In this document: piece by piece, positions 4,986 to 5,131 of the stretch | How the letters are laid out: the number at the start of each line of letters is the position of its first letter | Numbering within the stretch: the stretch's first letter is position 1 | Assembly: GCA_016462305.1 (NCBI GenBank) | Contig: JAEMTM010000130.1 | Location: 1 to 5,131 of the forward strand | DNA: 5,131 nucleotides | Direction: 5' to 3' | Source: Sphingomonadaceae bacterium | GTDB lineage: Bacteria; Pseudomonadota; Alphaproteobacteria; Sphingomonadales; Sphingomonadaceae | Program-made: the position numbers and the translations under genes | Notes under the pieces: generated by a model | Told to the model about the DNA's origin: nothing | The model's database searches: none | Seen by the model: only the letters and a program-made list of their open reading frames with translations

Positions 4986-5131
4986 ATGACGCAGCCAAAA
5001 TTGTTAACATTGGCGGTCGCCGCTTCAGCCGCGGTGCTTGCATGTCCCAATGTGGCAATGGCGCAGACCTCGCAAGCCGCTGCATCCAACTTTTGCGCAG
5101 ACAGTGCTGTTTCGCTTGCCTTTGCCCATAA
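4986..5131 (+). CDS. N-terminus of an exported protein of unknown function (cut by window end)
   Basis: The frame is open from the ATG at 4986 to the window end, giving 48 residues without a stop. The start MTQPKLLTLAVAASAAVLAC, followed by PNVAMAQTSQ, has a short polar n-region with one lysine, a hydrophobic Ala/Leu/Val core (about 6-19) and an AMA-Q signal peptidase I site after residue 26. The product is therefore probably periplasmic or outer-membrane-directed. Cys20 in VLAC could alternatively be a lipidation site. The start is supported by AGGGA (4974-4978), 7 bases upstream. An in-frame ATG at 4962 would give a more basic n-region (MRHFRDLS...) but lacks a Shine-Dalgarno site. The mature part seen is too short to identify. 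It is divergent from thyA, with nothing to suggest a functional link. Confidence 0.62.
   Translation, partial: MTQPKLLTLAVAASAAVLACPNVAMAQTSQAAASNFCADSAVSLAFAH

Noticed and set aside
1..5131. CRISPR array, tRNA or rRNA, insertion sequence or defence system
   Set aside because: There are no regularly spaced repeats, no tRNA-like cloverleaf in the gene-free stretches and no transposase or nuclease motifs. About 90% of the window is explained by core metabolic genes.

Overview
The window looks like ordinary core-metabolism chromosome from an alphaproteobacterium, most likely a member of the Sphingomonadales. That placement is an inference from remembered family resemblance: a long-form ThyA with an insert before the GDLGPVYG motif, a BkdA1 with the N-terminal 'EPKFRPGDVADFS...HPLAYGLVRVLG' extension, and the 'DHRVVDGWDAA' signature in the E2. 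It has not been checked by any search.

Layout. Nearly everything reads on the minus strand. In transcription order, right to left, it starts with thyA (thymidylate synthase, 4674-3742). A promoter/leader region of about 108 bp follows. Next come three tightly packed genes for the branched-chain 2-oxoacid dehydrogenase complex: bkdA1 (E1 alpha, 3633-2347), bkdA2 (E1 beta, 2347-1319, sharing one base with bkdA1) and bkdB (E2, 1314-43, four bases after bkdA2). The lipoamide dehydrogenase (E3) that would complete the complex is not visible; only 42 bases remain beyond the bkdB stop. On the right, a gene-free stretch of about 310 bp separates thyA from a divergent plus-strand gene that starts at 4986 and is cut by the window edge. 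That gene encodes an exported protein of unknown function.

How the genes work together. E1 (an alpha2beta2 thiamine-diphosphate enzyme) decarboxylates the 2-oxoacids derived from valine, leucine and isoleucine and passes the acyl group to the lipoyl arm of E2, which forms the acyl-CoA. The overlaps and embedded Shine-Dalgarno sites imply translational coupling, so the subunits are made together. ThyA makes dTMP and has no direct biochemical link to this pathway.

The most noteworthy material is in the non-coding DNA. Upstream of bkdA1 there is a very good sigma70-type promoter (TTGACC-17 bp-TATTAT). A perfect 9-bp-arm palindrome covers its -35 box, a near-palindrome covers its -10 box, and a perfect stem-loop sits in the leader just before the Shine-Dalgarno site. 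This suggests that the bkd genes are regulated separately from thyA. Between thyA and the divergent gene lies a strong REP-like imperfect hairpin (4790-4817) whose outer sequence resembles the bkd palindrome. I found no RNA gene, CRISPR array, transposase or prophage gene, and no evidence of a novel multi-gene system.
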